A stretch of DNA of 64,000 nt, from positions 558,001 to 622,000 of the forward strand of contig NZ_JBBHKA010000001.1 in assembly GCF_037572775.1 (NCBI RefSeq). Direction: 5' to 3'. Each line of letters starts with the position of its first letter. Positions within the stretch are counted from its first letter, which is position 1. Position numbers and translations under genes: made by a program. This stretch comes from Ramlibacter sp. PS4R-6 (GTDB lineage: Bacteria > Pseudomonadota > Gammaproteobacteria > Burkholderiales > Burkholderiaceae_C). Shown piece after piece: positions 1 through 9,473 of the stretch. The notes beneath the pieces were generated by a model that was given only the letters and a program-made list of their open reading frames with translations, was not told where the DNA came from and did not search any database.

Positions 1-661
1 ACGGCACCACCTCGCCGCCGATCACCAGCACCCGCTTGTCGCCCTGCGCGATCTCGGGCACGTAGCGCTGCACCATCAGCGTGGTCGTGCCCTGCCGGTT
101 GAGCGTCTCGACGATGGAGCCCAGGTTCAGGCCGTCCTTGCCGACGCGGAAGATGCCCATGCCGCCCATGCCGTCCAGCGGCTTGAGGATGATGTCGCCA
201 TGGCGCTCGTGGAAGCGCTTCACCTCGGCCTCGTCGCGCGTCACTAGCGTGGGCGAGGTGTACTGCGCGAACTCCATGATCGCGAGCTTCTCGGGATGGT
301 CGCGCAGCGCGGCCGGCTTGTTGAAGACGCGCGCGCCCTCGCGCTCGGCCTGCTCCAGCAGGTGCGTGGCGTAGAAGTACTCGGAGTCGAAGGGCGGGTC
401 CTTGCGCATGAGCACGGCGCCGAACTGCTTGAGAGGGACGGCATGCGTGGCCGTGACCTCGAACCAGTCGTGCTCGCCGCCGGTCAGGCGGATCTCGCGC
501 ACGGTTGCGCTGACGGGCTTGCCGGACTCCCACACCAGGTGGCGCGGCTCGCAGGCGGCGATGCGGTGGCCGCGCCGCTGCGCCTCGCGCATCATCGAGA
601 AGGTGGTGTCCTTGTAGGTCTTGAAGACCTCGAGCGGGTCGGCGACAAAGAGGATGTCCAT
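1..661 (-). CDS. gshB: Glutathione synthetase (C-terminal part beyond left edge)
   Basis: Prokaryotic ATP-grasp glutathione synthetase, which joins gamma-glutamylcysteine and glycine in the cytoplasm. The 220 visible residues begin MDILFVADPLEVF and include the substrate-domain stretch MRKDPPFDSEYFYATHLLE and the ATP-grasp lysine/glycine segment ILKPLDGMGGMGIFRV, both typical of GshB. The family is about 315 residues, so roughly the last third lies outside the window. The ATG at 661 has no clear Shine-Dalgarno but fits the family N-terminus. gshA, the preceding enzyme of the pathway, lies 2.8 kb away on the same strand, with kup and a glutathione transferase between them. Confidence 0.93.
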   Translation of the reverse strand, partial: MDILFVADPLEVFKTYKDTTFSMMREAQRRGHRIAACEPRHLVWESGKPVSATVREIRLTGGEHDWFEVTATHAVPLKQFGAVLMRKDPPFDSEYFYATHLLEQAEREGARVFNKPAALRDHPEKLAIMEFAQYTSPTLVTRDEAEVKRFHERHGDIILKPLDGMGGMGIFRVGKDGLNLGSIVETLNRQGTTTLMVQRYVPEIAQGDKRVLVIGGEVVP

Positions 662-733
662 GGCAGCGCATCAATGTCGCACAAATTTCCCTGCCTTGCG
701 CGGGGCTTGCGCAATGCCCGGATACTTCGCCGC

Positions 734-1444
734 ATGACCGACCTCAGCACCTTCCCCATCACGAAGAAGTGGCCCGCGCAGCACCCCGACCGCCTGCAGC
801 TGTACTCGCTGCCCACGCCCAACGGCGTGAAGGTGTCGATCATGCTGGAGGAGACGGGCCTGCCCTACGAGCCGCACCTGGTGAACTTCGGCACCAACGA
901 CCAGATGACGCCCGAGTTCATCTCGCTGAACCCGAACAACAAGATCCCGGCCATCATCGACCCCAACGGGCCGGGCGGAAAGCCGCTGCCGCTCTTCGAA
1001 TCCGGGGCGATCCTCGTGTACCTCGCCGACAAGATCGGCCAGCTGATGCCGAAGGACGCGGCGCGGCGCTACGAGACGCTGCAGTGGCTGATGTTCCAGA
1101 TGGGCGGCATCGGCCCCTTCTTCGGGCAGGTCGGCTTCTTCGTGAAGTTCGCCGGCAAGGACTTCGAGGACAAGCGCCCGCGCGACCGCTACGTCAGCGA
1201 ATCGAAGCGGCTGCTGGGTGTGCTGGACAAGCACCTGGAGGGCAAGCAATGGATCATGGGGGACGAGTACACGGTGGCCGACATCGCGAGCTTCCCGTGG
1301 ATCCGCAACCTCGTGGGCTTCTACGGGGCGGGTGAGCTGGTGGGCTTCGACGAGTTCAGGAACGTGAAGCGCGTGCTCGATGCTTTCGTCGCACGGCCTG
1401 CCGTGCAGCGCGGGCTGAACATCCCCGCGCGCCCCGCCGCCTAA
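734..1444 (+). CDS. Glutathione S-transferase, YfcG/YghU (Nu-class) type
   Basis: A 236-residue protein with an N-terminal thioredoxin-fold GST domain (about residues 18-105) and a C-terminal helical domain (about 110-225). The segment [18 protein letters not shown] carries the TPNG motif of the YfcG-type Nu class, which acts mainly as a glutathione-disulfide reductase or peroxidase; this activity is inferred from the family. [12 protein letters not shown] is the usual glutathione-binding region. The ATG at 734 was chosen because an open frame further upstream has no family similarity. The gene is the only rightward one between gshB and kup. Its TAA (1442-1444) overlaps the kup TAG (1441-1443) on the opposite strand. 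Confidence 0.9.
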   Translation: MTDLSTFPITKKWPAQHPDRLQLYSLPTPNGVKVSIMLEETGLPYEPHLVNFGTNDQMTPEFISLNPNNKIPAIIDPNGPGGKPLPLFESGAILVYLADKIGQLMPKDAARRYETLQWLMFQMGGIGPFFGQVGFFVKFAGKDFEDKRPRDRYVSESKRLLGVLDKHLEGKQWIMGDEYTVADIASFPWIRNLVGFYGAGELVGFDEFRNVKRVLDAFVARPAVQRGLNIPARPAA

Positions 1445-3312
1445 ATCTCGATCTTGGAACCGAGCTCCACCACCGAGTTGTTCGGCAGGTGGAGGAAGTC
1501 GGCGGCGTTGCTGGCGTTGTGGTGCATCTGCGCGAAGAGCTTCTCGCGCCACGGCGCCATGCCGCTGCCGATGGTGGGGATCACCGTGTCGCGCGACAGG
1601 AAGTAGCTGGTCTTCATGCGGTCCAGGTCGCAGCCCTGGCCGCGGATCTGCTCCAGCGCGCGCGGCACGTCGGGATCGTTCTTGAAGCCGTAGTGCAGGA
1701 TCACCTGCCAGCAGCTGTGGCCCAGCGGCTCCACCTCCACGCGCTTGTTGATGCCGATCCACGGCACCTCGTGGCTGCGCACGGTGACGAACAGGTTGTT
1801 CTCGTGCAGCACCTTGTTGTGCTTGAGGTTGTGCAGCATAGCGTTGGGCACGGTGCCCGGTTCCGCGGTGAGGAACACCGCCGTGCCTTCGACGCGCAGC
1901 GGCGGGCTGACGAACACGGCCTCGAGGAAGTCCTTGAGCGGGATCGCGTCGGACTTGAGCTTCTCGTTGAGGATGTTGCGGCCGCGCTTCCACGTCATCA
2001 TCAGCATGAAGATGCAGCCGCCGATGGCCAGCGGGAACCAGCCGCCTTCGGCCAGCTTGAGCAGGTTGGAGGCGAAGAACGTGAAGTCGACGATGAAGAA
2101 CCAGCCGGTGGCGGCGATGCACAGCGCCAGCGGGTACTTCCAGCCGTAGCGGATCACGAAGAACGTCAGCGTCGTCGTGATCAGCATGTCCATCGTCACT
2201 GCAATGCCGTAGGCCGCGCCCAGCGCCTCGGACGAGCGGAACAGCACCACGGCGAGCACGATCGCGACGAACAGGCCCCAGTTGACGAAGGCGATGTAGA
2301 TCTGCCCCGTGTCGCGCACGCTGGTGTGCTGCACGTTCAGCCGCGGCAGGTAGCCCAGCTGGATCACCTGCTTGGTCACCGAGAACGCGCCCGTGATCAG
2401 CGCCTGCGACGCGACCACCGTCGCGGCGGTGGCCAGCACCACCAGCGGCAGCAGCGCCCACTCGGGCGCCATCAGGTAGAAGGGGTTCTTGGCCGCCTCG
2501 GCCCCGCGCTGCAGCAGCAGTGCGCCCTGGCCGAAGTAGTTGAGCGTGAGCGCCGGCATCACCACGCTGAACCAGGCGATGCGGATCGGCCGCTTGCCGA
2601 AGTGGCCCAGGTCGGCATACAGCGCCTCCGCGCCCGTCACGCACAGGATCACCGCGCCGAGGATCACGAACGTCGTGCCCGGGTTGTGGAACATGAACAG
2701 CAGCGCATGGTGCGGGCTGAGCGCCCCGAGGATCTGCGGGTGGTGAACGATGTGCGAGATGCCCAGCGCGGCGATCACGAAGAACCACACCAGCGTGACC
2801 GGCCCGAAGAAGCGCCCGATGCCCGCCGTGCCGTGCTTCTGGAAGGCGAACAGCAGGAACAGCACGCCTAGCGTGAGCGGGATCACCGCCTCCTTGAAGT
2901 GCGGCGAGATCACCTCCAGGCCTTCGACCGCTGACAGCACCGAGATCGCCGGCGTGATCACCCCGTCGCCATAGAACAGCGACGTGCCGAAGATGCCGAT
3001 GCCCAACAGCCACTTGCGCAGCTCGGGCTTGTCCTTCACGGCCTGCGAGGCCAGGGCCAGCATCGCGATCAGCCCGCCTTCGCCGTTGTTGTCGGCACGC
3101 AGCACCAGCACGACGTACTTGATCGAGACGATGACCGTCAGCGTCCAGAAGAAGATGGACAGGACGCCGTAGACGTTGGGGATGGTGAAAGGCACGTGGC
3201 CCGTGCCGAACACGCTCTTGACGGCATACAGCACGCTGGTGCCGATGTCGCCGTAGACGACGCCGATGGCGCCGAGGGTCAGCGCCGCGAGCGAGGATTT
3301 CGAGTTCTGCAC
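1441..3312 (-). CDS. kup: Low-affinity potassium uptake protein Kup
   Basis: A 623-residue member of the KUP/HAK/KT family of proton-coupled K+ importers. The N-terminus [20 protein letters not shown] is the family signature, followed by about twelve hydrophobic segments to roughly residue 430 and a soluble C-terminal domain. Length matches the family (about 622 in E. coli). The start codon is GTG at 3312 and no strong ribosome-binding site is seen. It lies 121 bp downstream of gshA on the same strand. Its 3' end meets the GST gene convergently with overlapping stop codons, and no intrinsic terminator is visible there. Confidence 0.95.
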   Translation of the reverse strand: MQNSKSSLAALTLGAIGVVYGDIGTSVLYAVKSVFGTGHVPFTIPNVYGVLSIFFWTLTVIVSIKYVVLVLRADNNGEGGLIAMLALASQAVKDKPELRKWLLGIGIFGTSLFYGDGVITPAISVLSAVEGLEVISPHFKEAVIPLTLGVLFLLFAFQKHGTAGIGRFFGPVTLVWFFVIAALGISHIVHHPQILGALSPHHALLFMFHNPGTTFVILGAVILCVTGAEALYADLGHFGKRPIRIAWFSVVMPALTLNYFGQGALLLQRGAEAAKNPFYLMAPEWALLPLVVLATAATVVASQALITGAFSVTKQVIQLGYLPRLNVQHTSVRDTGQIYIAFVNWGLFVAIVLAVVLFRSSEALGAAYGIAVTMDMLITTTLTFFVIRYGWKYPLALCIAATGWFFIVDFTFFASNLLKLAEGGWFPLAIGGCIFMLMMTWKRGRNILNEKLKSDAIPLKDFLEAVFVSPPLRVEGTAVFLTAEPGTVPNAMLHNLKHNKVLHENNLFVTVRSHEVPWIGINKRVEVEPLGHSCWQVILHYGFKNDPDVPRALEQIRGQGCDLDRMKTSYFLSRDTVIPTIGSGMAPWREKLFAQMHHNASNAADFLHLPNNSVVELGSKIEI

Positions 3313-3433
3313 TGAACGACCCCGCTTCTTCGCGGCCTCCTCGGCCAGGGGCGGGGTTCCTATCCTTTGGGACCGCTATTGTGCGCCGCGGGAAGCCGGC
3401 CGGGCGGGCCGATTGTTGCGGCGCAGCAACGGC

Positions 3434-4720
3434 TCAGTCGTAGGTCTCCGCCTCGGGGTCGGTGGCCTCCAGCTCGTAGCTGGCGGCCAGCATGGCCAGG
3501 CGGCCGATCACCCCGTACATGTAGAAGCGGTTGGGCGCGCTGGCGCCCGGCCGTTCGCCCGGCTGGGGCAGGCGCGTGCTCTCGGCGAAGGCCAGGGGCA
3601 CGAAGCGCGAGCCCGGCGCGTTGAGGTTCTCGTCGGTTCCGCGCTCGGCATGGATGCGGTAGAAGCCGCCCACGACGTAGCGGTCCATCATGTACACCAC
3701 CGGCTCCGCGACGGCGTCGTTGATGCGCTCGGCGGTGAGCACGCCTTCCTGGATGATGACCTGGTGGACCTCCTGGCCGTCCTTGGTGACCGCCAACTTC
3801 TTGGTGCCCACCTGCTCGAGGTCCTTGACGTCGCGCACGGTCATGATGCCCATGCCCTGCGTGCCGTTGTCGGCCTTCACCACCACGAACGGCTTCTCGT
3901 TGATGCCGTACTCCTTGTACTTCTTGCGCACCTTGGTGAGCAGCGCATCGACGTTGGTCGTGAGGCAGTCCATGCCCGCGCCGTCGTTGAAATCGATCTC
4001 GCCGCAGATGTTGAACATCGGGTTGATCAGCCACGGGTCGATGCCGATCAGCTTGCCGAAGCGCTTGGAAACGTCCTCGTAGCTCTTGAAGTGGTTGCTC
4101 TTGCGGCGCACGGACCAGCCCGCATGCGGCGGCGGCAGCAGGTACTGCTCGTGGATGTCCTCGAGGATGCCCGGCGTGCCCGTGCTCAGGTCGTTGTTCA
4201 GCAGGATGGTGCAGGGGTCGAAATCCTTCAGGCCCATGCGGCGCCGGCTGCGCGCGACCGGCTCGATGGTGATCTTGTCGCCCATGGGCAGCGTGACCGT
4301 CCGCGGCTCCTTGAGCTCCGGGTCGATCGAGCCGATGCGCACGTTCAGCCCCGCCATGTGGAAGATGCGCTTGAGCTGCAGCAGGTTGGCCAGGTAGAAC
4401 GTGCTGCGCGTGTCGTTCTCGGCGATGACCAGCAGGTTGCGGGCGTCGGGGCAGATCTTCTCGATCGCCGCCATCGCCGCCTGCACCGCCAGCGGCAGCA
4501 TCTCGGGCGTCAGGTTGTTCCAGCCGCCCGGGAACAGGTTGGTGTCCACGGGCGCGAGCTTGAAGCCGGCATTGCGCAGGTCCACCGACGTGTAGAACGG
4601 CGGCGTGTGTTCCATCCATTCCAGGCGGAACCAGCGCTCGATGGCGGGCATGGACTCGAGCACGCGCTGTTCGAGCTCGTTGATGGGGCCGGTGAGGGCG
4701 GTGACGAGGTGGGGGACCAT
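3434..4720 (-). CDS. gshA: Glutamate-cysteine ligase (proteobacterial GshA, PF08886 type)
   Basis: First enzyme of glutathione synthesis, an ATP-dependent ligase of glutamate and cysteine. The 428-residue sequence belongs to the compact glutamate-cysteine ligase family common in beta-proteobacteria, not the E. coli type. Recognisable stretches are DTNLFPGGWNNLTPEM near the N-terminus, NNDLSTGTPGILEDIHEQYL in the middle and PFVVVKADNGTQGMGIMTV further on, the last resembling an ATP-grasp loop. The start at 4720 begins MVPHLVTALTGPINELEQR, the usual family N-terminus. The gene is 74 bp downstream of proA on the same strand and precedes kup. Confidence 0.93.
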   Translation of the reverse strand: MVPHLVTALTGPINELEQRVLESMPAIERWFRLEWMEHTPPFYTSVDLRNAGFKLAPVDTNLFPGGWNNLTPEMLPLAVQAAMAAIEKICPDARNLLVIAENDTRSTFYLANLLQLKRIFHMAGLNVRIGSIDPELKEPRTVTLPMGDKITIEPVARSRRRMGLKDFDPCTILLNNDLSTGTPGILEDIHEQYLLPPPHAGWSVRRKSNHFKSYEDVSKRFGKLIGIDPWLINPMFNICGEIDFNDGAGMDCLTTNVDALLTKVRKKYKEYGINEKPFVVVKADNGTQGMGIMTVRDVKDLEQVGTKKLAVTKDGQEVHQVIIQEGVLTAERINDAVAEPVVYMMDRYVVGGFYRIHAERGTDENLNAPGSRFVPLAFAESTRLPQPGERPGASAPNRFYMYGVIGRLAMLAASYELEATDPEAETYD

Positions 4721-4794
4721 GGGGCGGCGGCCTTCTATCCAAAGATTCTATGGATATAAGGCCGACCCGGGCTGGCACAAGCCTTAGCTGGACC

Positions 4795-6075
4795 TTAGGC
4801 GCGCAACTCGCCGTTCCCCAGCACCACCCACTTCAGCGACGTCAGCCCCTCGATCCCCACCGGCCCGCGGGCGTGGAACTTGTCGGTGCTGATGCCGATC
4901 TCCGCGCCCAGGCCGAACTCGAAACCGTCGGCAAAGCGCGGGCTGGCGTTGACCATCACGCTGGCCGAATCCACCTCGCGCAGGAAGCGCTGCGCGTGGA
5001 TATGGTCGGTGGTGACGATCGCGTCGGTGTGGTGGCTCGAGTAATGGTTGATGTGCGCGATGGCGGCATCCAGGTCGTCGACCACCTTCACGCTGATGAT
5101 GGGCGCGAGGTACTCCTCGTACCAGTCCTGCTCGGTGGCGGCCTTCACGTTGGCGCCTTGCACCTTCGCCAGGATCGCGCGGCCTTCCTCGTCGCAGCGC
5201 ATCTCGACCTTCTTCGCCGCAAAGATGGCGCCGATCTTCGGGAGGAACTCCGCCGCGACTTCGCGCGCCACGAGCAGCCCCTCGATCGCGTTGCAGGGGC
5301 TGTACTTCTGCGTCTTGGCGTTGTCGGCCACGCGCACGGCCATCTCGATGTCGCAGGGCGCGTCGACGTAGACGTGACAGTTGCCGTCCAGGTGCTTGAT
5401 CACCGGCACCTTGGCGTCGCGGCTGATGCGCTCGATCAGGCCCTTGCCGCCGCGCGGGATGATGACGTCGACGAACTGCGGCATCGCGATCAGCTGGCCG
5501 ACGGCCTCGCGGTCCGTCGTCTGCACCAGCTGCACCGCGTCCGCGGGCAGGCCGGCTTCCACCAGCGATTCCTGCACCAGCGCCGCGAGCACGCGGTTGG
5601 AATGGATGGCTTCGGAGCCGCCGCGCAGGATGCAGGCATTGCCGCTCTTGATCGACAGGCTCGCCGCCTCGATCGTCACGTTGGGCCGGCTCTCGTAAAT
5701 CATGCCGAAGACACCCAGCGGCACGCGCATGCGGCCCACGCGGATGCCCGAGGGCTGCTGCTGCATGCCGATGATCTCGCCGATCACGTCCGGCATCGCC
5801 GCCAGTTGCTCGCAGCCTTGCGCCACGGTCTCGACGATCTTCGGCGTGAGCTTGAGGCGATCGACCATAGTCGCCGACAGGCCTTCGGCATACGCATGGT
5901 CGACGTCGCGGCCGTTCTCGTGCGCCAGCCGCTCCAGGCTCGATCGCAGTTTCGCGGCGAGGTTGCGCAGCGCCTGGTTCCGGGCGGCCGTGTCGGCGCG
6001 CGCCATCGCCGCGGACGCCTCGCGTGCGCGGGCTCCCATGGTCTGCATGTACTCGGCGATGTTCAGGGCGTTCAC
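4795..6075 (-). CDS. proA: Gamma-glutamyl phosphate reductase
   Basis: NADPH-dependent reduction of glutamyl-5-phosphate to glutamate-5-semialdehyde in proline biosynthesis. The 426-residue protein has the aldehyde-dehydrogenase-like fold, with the catalytic cysteine in [12 protein letters not shown] and the family segment [19 protein letters not shown]. The start was placed at GTG 6075 because the product then begins (M)[10 protein letters not shown], the family N-terminus; an in-frame ATG lies 27 bp further in. The holA stop is 7 bp upstream. The enzyme shares its product, glutamate semialdehyde, with the ornithine aminotransferase domain encoded two genes upstream. Confidence 0.95.
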   Translation of the reverse strand: MNALNIAEYMQTMGARAREASAAMARADTAARNQALRNLAAKLRSSLERLAHENGRDVDHAYAEGLSATMVDRLKLTPKIVETVAQGCEQLAAMPDVIGEIIGMQQQPSGIRVGRMRVPLGVFGMIYESRPNVTIEAASLSIKSGNACILRGGSEAIHSNRVLAALVQESLVEAGLPADAVQLVQTTDREAVGQLIAMPQFVDVIIPRGGKGLIERISRDAKVPVIKHLDGNCHVYVDAPCDIEMAVRVADNAKTQKYSPCNAIEGLLVAREVAAEFLPKIGAIFAAKKVEMRCDEEGRAILAKVQGANVKAATEQDWYEEYLAPIISVKVVDDLDAAIAHINHYSSHHTDAIVTTDHIHAQRFLREVDSASVMVNASPRFADGFEFGLGAEIGISTDKFHARGPVGIEGLTSLKWVVLGNGELRA

Positions 6076-6082
6076 GCCGCAA

Positions 6083-7156
6083 TTATCGCGCGGCGGCGGA
6101 TTTCCCCTGCGGCACGGCACATTCCTGGCACAGGCTGAAGGCCAGGCGCTGCAACGCCTGCCAGCCGTCGGCCGGCCAGCCGGGCGCCTTCAGGCCCTTG
6201 ACGATGCCGTCGACCAGGTGCGCGCCATACAGCAGGTTGTCGAGCGCGGTGGACGACAGCCGCGGCAGCACTCGCTCGAAGAGGCGCTCCTTCACGCCCC
6301 ACACGCGCTGCTCGCGCAAGGCCATCGGCAGGGGGCGGCCGGCGTTCATCGCGTCCTTCACACGCTTCAAGGCCCGGATGTCCTCGGCCAGCGTGTAGTG
6401 CACCAGCACCTCGGCCTCGCCCTCGGCCTGCAGGCCTTCCAGCATGCGCTGCACGCGCGCGGCCTGGCCCGCCAGCACGGCTTCCGACAGCTTGAAGACG
6501 TCGTAGCGCGCCACGTTGAGCACGGCATTCTCGACCTGGTCGAAGCTTAACTCGCCTTGCGGGTACAGCAGCGCGAGCTTCTGGATTTCCTGGTGCGCCG
6601 CCAGCAGGTTGCCTTCCACACGGTCGGCGAAGAACTGCAGCGTGCGCTGGCCTTCGTCGCCGCTCTTCACGCGCAGGCCGACCGCGGCGAGGCGTTGGGC
6701 GATCCATTGAGGCAGCGCCGGGCGTTCGATGGGGTCGAACTGGATCGTGACGCCGTTGGCTTCGAGCGCGCCGAACCACGCGCCCTTCTTCGTCTGGAAG
6801 TCGAGCTTGGGCAACAGCACCAGGGTGAGCGTGCTGTCGCTGCCGGCGGCGTTCTCGGCCACCTGCTGCAGGGCGACGCTGCCTTCCTTGCCCGGCTTGC
6901 CGGAGGGGATGCGCACCTCGACGATCTGCTTGTCGGCAAAGAGGCTCAGCGAGCCGCCGGCGGCCAGCACCTCGCTCCAGTCGAAATGCTGGACGACGGT
7001 ATGGACGGTGCGCTCCGTGTAGCCCTGCGCGCGCGCCGTCTCGCGGATCGCGTCGGCGGCTTCCTGCACCAGCAGCGGCTCGTCGCCGTGCAATGTGTAA
7101 AGGGGCCGAAGCCCCTTTGAAAGATGCGGTGCGAGTTGCGCGGCAGCCAGCTGCAT
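6083..7156 (-). CDS. holA: DNA polymerase III delta subunit
   Basis: The delta subunit of the clamp loader, which opens the beta sliding clamp. The 357-residue protein begins [20 protein letters not shown] and carries the family stretch [19 protein letters not shown], followed by [20 protein letters not shown]. Length is close to the usual 340-350. In related genomes holA directly follows lptE. Here an lrp gene and the aminotransferase-hydrolase fusion intervene. The fusion stop is only 19 bp upstream, so holA may be read from the accessory pair as well as from the leuS-lptE promoter. Confidence 0.93.
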   Translation of the reverse strand: MQLAAAQLAPHLSKGLRPLYTLHGDEPLLVQEAADAIRETARAQGYTERTVHTVVQHFDWSEVLAAGGSLSLFADKQIVEVRIPSGKPGKEGSVALQQVAENAAGSDSTLTLVLLPKLDFQTKKGAWFGALEANGVTIQFDPIERPALPQWIAQRLAAVGLRVKSGDEGQRTLQFFADRVEGNLLAAHQEIQKLALLYPQGELSFDQVENAVLNVARYDVFKLSEAVLAGQAARVQRMLEGLQAEGEAEVLVHYTLAEDIRALKRVKDAMNAGRPLPMALREQRVWGVKERLFERVLPRLSSTALDNLLYGAHLVDGIVKGLKAPGWPADGWQALQRLAFSLCQECAVPQGKSAAAR

Positions 7157-7175
7157 GCCGCGAGTCTACCCGCGA

Positions 7176-9371
7176 CTAGGCCGCCAGCTGCTCATCCCGC
7201 TTCGTGCGGCCCTTGTAGACGTTGTTCAGCGACAGCGTCAGGCAGTAGGCCGCCCCGCCGGAGCGGTTGAACGAGCCCAGCGGCACCACGTGCACGTGGT
7301 AGCCGCGCGCCCGCAGCTCGGCGCGCAGCGCGTCCGAGCAGTGGCAGGCCACCAGCACGCGGTCGATGCACACGCCGTTCACGCCCAGCGCGGCGGCGTC
7401 CTCCTCGGGCGCCTCGATCAGGTTGTCGCGGCCGACGATGGCGCGGATCTCGTCCCGGCCCTCCTCGGTGAAGGCGCCGGGGTAATACAGGACCTCGCCG
7501 CCGGACAGCAGGCAGAAGGCCGTGTCCAGGTGGTAGTAGCGCGGGTCGACCAGCTCCAGCGACACCGTCGGGATGCCGAAGACCTGCTCGATGGTGTGGT
7601 GCGCCGAGCGGCACGAACGCTGGCCGTATCCCATCCACATGATGCGGCGGTTGGCGTCGAAGACGGCGTCGCCGGCGCCCTCGAAGTACACGCCTTCGGG
7701 CGTGCGGTACACGGCGTCGACCAGGCCGCGCTGCTGCAGCTGCTCGAACATCTGGCGGCCGTGCGCCTCCTCGCCCGAGCGTTCGGCCTTCAGGTAGCGC
7801 GCCAGGATCGCCTTGCCATCCAGCACGACCGCGCAGTTGGCGGTGAAGACCAGGTCGGGGCAGCCGGCCACGGGCGGCTTCACCGTGACATCCACGCCGA
7901 GCTGCTCGTAGCTGGCCTTGAGCAGGTCCCAGCCTTGCGCGGCGTCACGCGCGAGGCGCTTGGCGTCCAGCTGCCACTCGCCCGGCTTCATCCACGGATT
8001 GATCGAGTAGGCCACCTCGAAGTGATCGGGTGGGCTCATGAGGAACTGGGGCGCATCGCCCCCGGTTGCACTGGCCTCGATCGAGCGCTCCACGCCCGCG
8101 CGACGGCCGGGCGCTACCGAAAATATAGCAAGCTCCTCGCATTTTTCAAGCACCACGTCGCGGAAGCGGTCCACGGCGTCGTCGATCAGGGCCTTGCTGA
8201 TGGTCAGGGGCGGCGCAAAACGGATCACCGTCTCGTGCGTTTCCTTCGACAGCACGCCCCGGTCGGCCAGGCGCTGCACCAGTTCGCGCGCTTCCGCGCG
8301 TGCCGGGTCGATGTCCACGCCGACCCACAGGCCGCGGCCGCGCACCTCGCGGATCAGGCCGCCGGCCTCGCGCATGACGGAGTTCAGGCGCTCGTGCAGG
8401 TGCGCGCCCAGCGCAGCGCTTCGGCCCACCAGGTTCTCGTCCTCCATCACTTTCAGCGCCTCGAGCGCCACGGCCGAAGCCAGCGCGTTGCCGCCGAAGG
8501 TGGAGCCGTGGCTGCCCGGCTCGAACACCGCGTCCATCACCTTCGCATCGGCGAGGAAGGCACTCACCGGCAACACGCCGCCGCCCAGCGCCTTGCCCAG
8601 CACCAGCGCGTCGGGGCGGATGCCCTCGTGCTCGAAGGCGAACCAGCGGCCGGTACGGCCCAGGCCCGATTGCACCTCGTCGAGGATCAACAGGATGTTG
8701 TGGCGATCGCACCAGGCGCGCAGTTCGGCGAAGAAGCCTTCGGGCGGCACGATGACGCCGGCCTCGCCCTGGATCGGCTCGACCAGCACGGCGCAGGTGT
8801 TGGCCGTGGTGGCGGCGCGCACGCTGGCCATGTCGCCGAAATCGAAGTGCGCGAAGCCGCTCGCCAGCGGGCCGAAGCCTTCGCGGTAATCGGGCTCGCT
8901 CGAGAAGCTGACGATGGTGCTGGTGCGGCCGTGGAAGTTGCCGCGCGCCACCAGGATCTCCTGCTCACCGTCGACCAGGCCCTTGACGCGCTGGCCCCAA
9001 CGGCGCGCGCACTTGATGGCGGTCTCCACCGCTTCGGCGCCGGTGTTCATCGGCAGCGCGCGCGAAAAGCCCGTCACCGCGCACAGCTTTTCGAGGAAGG
9101 GGCCGAGCGTGGTGCCGTGGTAGGCGCGGGAGGTGACAGCAACCTTCTTGACTTGCTCTTCGAGGGCCGCAACGACGCGCGGGTGCAGGTGGCCGTGCGA
9201 CACGGCCGAATACGCACTCATCATGTCGATGTACTCGCGCCCTTCGACGTCCCAGACCAGGCAGTCCTTCGCGCGGTCGATCACGACCGGCACCGGCGCG
9301 TAGTTGCGGGCGCCGTAGCGGTTCTCTTTCCGAATGAAATCGGCGGTGGTGAGGCGGTTCTTCGCATCCAT
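7176..9371 (-). CDS. Fusion: ornithine aminotransferase + arginine/citrulline hydrolase (ArgZ/CtlX/DDAH-like)
   Basis: One uninterrupted 731-residue frame encodes two enzymes. Residues about 1-410 are a class III PLP aminotransferase of the ornithine-oxo-acid type (RocD): GNFHGRT near 144, LILDEVQSGLGRTG 228-241 and the PLP lysine K260 in LVLGKALGGG. Residues about 441-731 are a guanidino-modifying hydrolase: FLMSPPDHFEVAYSINPWM 443-461, DLVFTANC 506-513, catalytic-type histidine H614 in YYHLDTAF and nucleophile C710 in GGAAYCLTL. Family knowledge allows arginine dihydrolase, citrulline ureidase (CtlX) or dimethylargininase activity; the first two would yield ornithine for the first domain. 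The ATG at 9371 has AGGGAG upstream. An lrp gene precedes it. The domain assignment is firm, the exact hydrolase substrate is not. Confidence 0.85.
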   Translation of the reverse strand: MDAKNRLTTADFIRKENRYGARNYAPVPVVIDRAKDCLVWDVEGREYIDMMSAYSAVSHGHLHPRVVAALEEQVKKVAVTSRAYHGTTLGPFLEKLCAVTGFSRALPMNTGAEAVETAIKCARRWGQRVKGLVDGEQEILVARGNFHGRTSTIVSFSSEPDYREGFGPLASGFAHFDFGDMASVRAATTANTCAVLVEPIQGEAGVIVPPEGFFAELRAWCDRHNILLILDEVQSGLGRTGRWFAFEHEGIRPDALVLGKALGGGVLPVSAFLADAKVMDAVFEPGSHGSTFGGNALASAVALEALKVMEDENLVGRSAALGAHLHERLNSVMREAGGLIREVRGRGLWVGVDIDPARAEARELVQRLADRGVLSKETHETVIRFAPPLTISKALIDDAVDRFRDVVLEKCEELAIFSVAPGRRAGVERSIEASATGGDAPQFLMSPPDHFEVAYSINPWMKPGEWQLDAKRLARDAAQGWDLLKASYEQLGVDVTVKPPVAGCPDLVFTANCAVVLDGKAILARYLKAERSGEEAHGRQMFEQLQQRGLVDAVYRTPEGVYFEGAGDAVFDANRRIMWMGYGQRSCRSAHHTIEQVFGIPTVSLELVDPRYYHLDTAFCLLSGGEVLYYPGAFTEEGRDEIRAIVGRDNLIEAPEEDAAALGVNGVCIDRVLVACHCSDALRAELRARGYHVHVVPLGSFNRSGGAAYCLTLSLNNVYKGRTKRDEQLAA
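8122..8149 (-). promoter_or_regulatory. Promoter-like sequence inside the fusion linker
   Basis: On the minus strand TTGAAA (8149-8144) and TATATT (8127-8122) are separated by 16 bases, a near-consensus sigma-70 pattern in very GC-rich DNA. It lies in the codons linking the aminotransferase and hydrolase domains. Transcription would begin near 8115, upstream of an in-frame GTG at 8093 and an ATG at 8039, either of which could start a free hydrolase domain. It may be a relic of the promoter of a once separate gene, or still active. No transcript evidence is available. Confidence 0.4.
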
Positions 9372-9447
9372 GGGGAAACTCCCTGTGATGCGGAAAGTGT
9401 AGGCGCGATGGCCCTGCCGAGGGGGTGAATCGGGTCGCACGGCGCTT

Positions 9448-9460
9448 CTGCCAATGGCAG
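9448..9460. promoter_or_regulatory. Candidate operator palindrome upstream of the fusion gene
   Basis: A perfect 13-base inverted repeat, CTGCCA-A-TGGCAG, lies between the lrp stop codon and the fusion gene, 77-89 bases before the fusion ATG. A weak -10-like TACACT lies downstream of it on the minus strand. Lrp/AsnC regulators bind short imperfect palindromes, and the adjacent gene encodes one, so this is a plausible binding site. That link is inference from position only. Confidence 0.35.
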
Positions 9461-9473
9461 TGCCGGGTATGGA

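Noticed and set aside
3313-3433. Terminator between gshA and kup (GTTGC...GCAAC hairpin)
   Set aside because: The stem has only five base pairs and no T-run in either direction.
3266-4759. A 497-codon plus-strand frame over gshA
   Set aside because: Antisense shadow; gshA on the minus strand matches its family along the whole length.
7155-9428. A 757-codon plus-strand frame antisense to the fusion gene
   Set aside because: Shadow frame without any domain; the minus-strand protein has intact catalytic motifs of two enzyme families.
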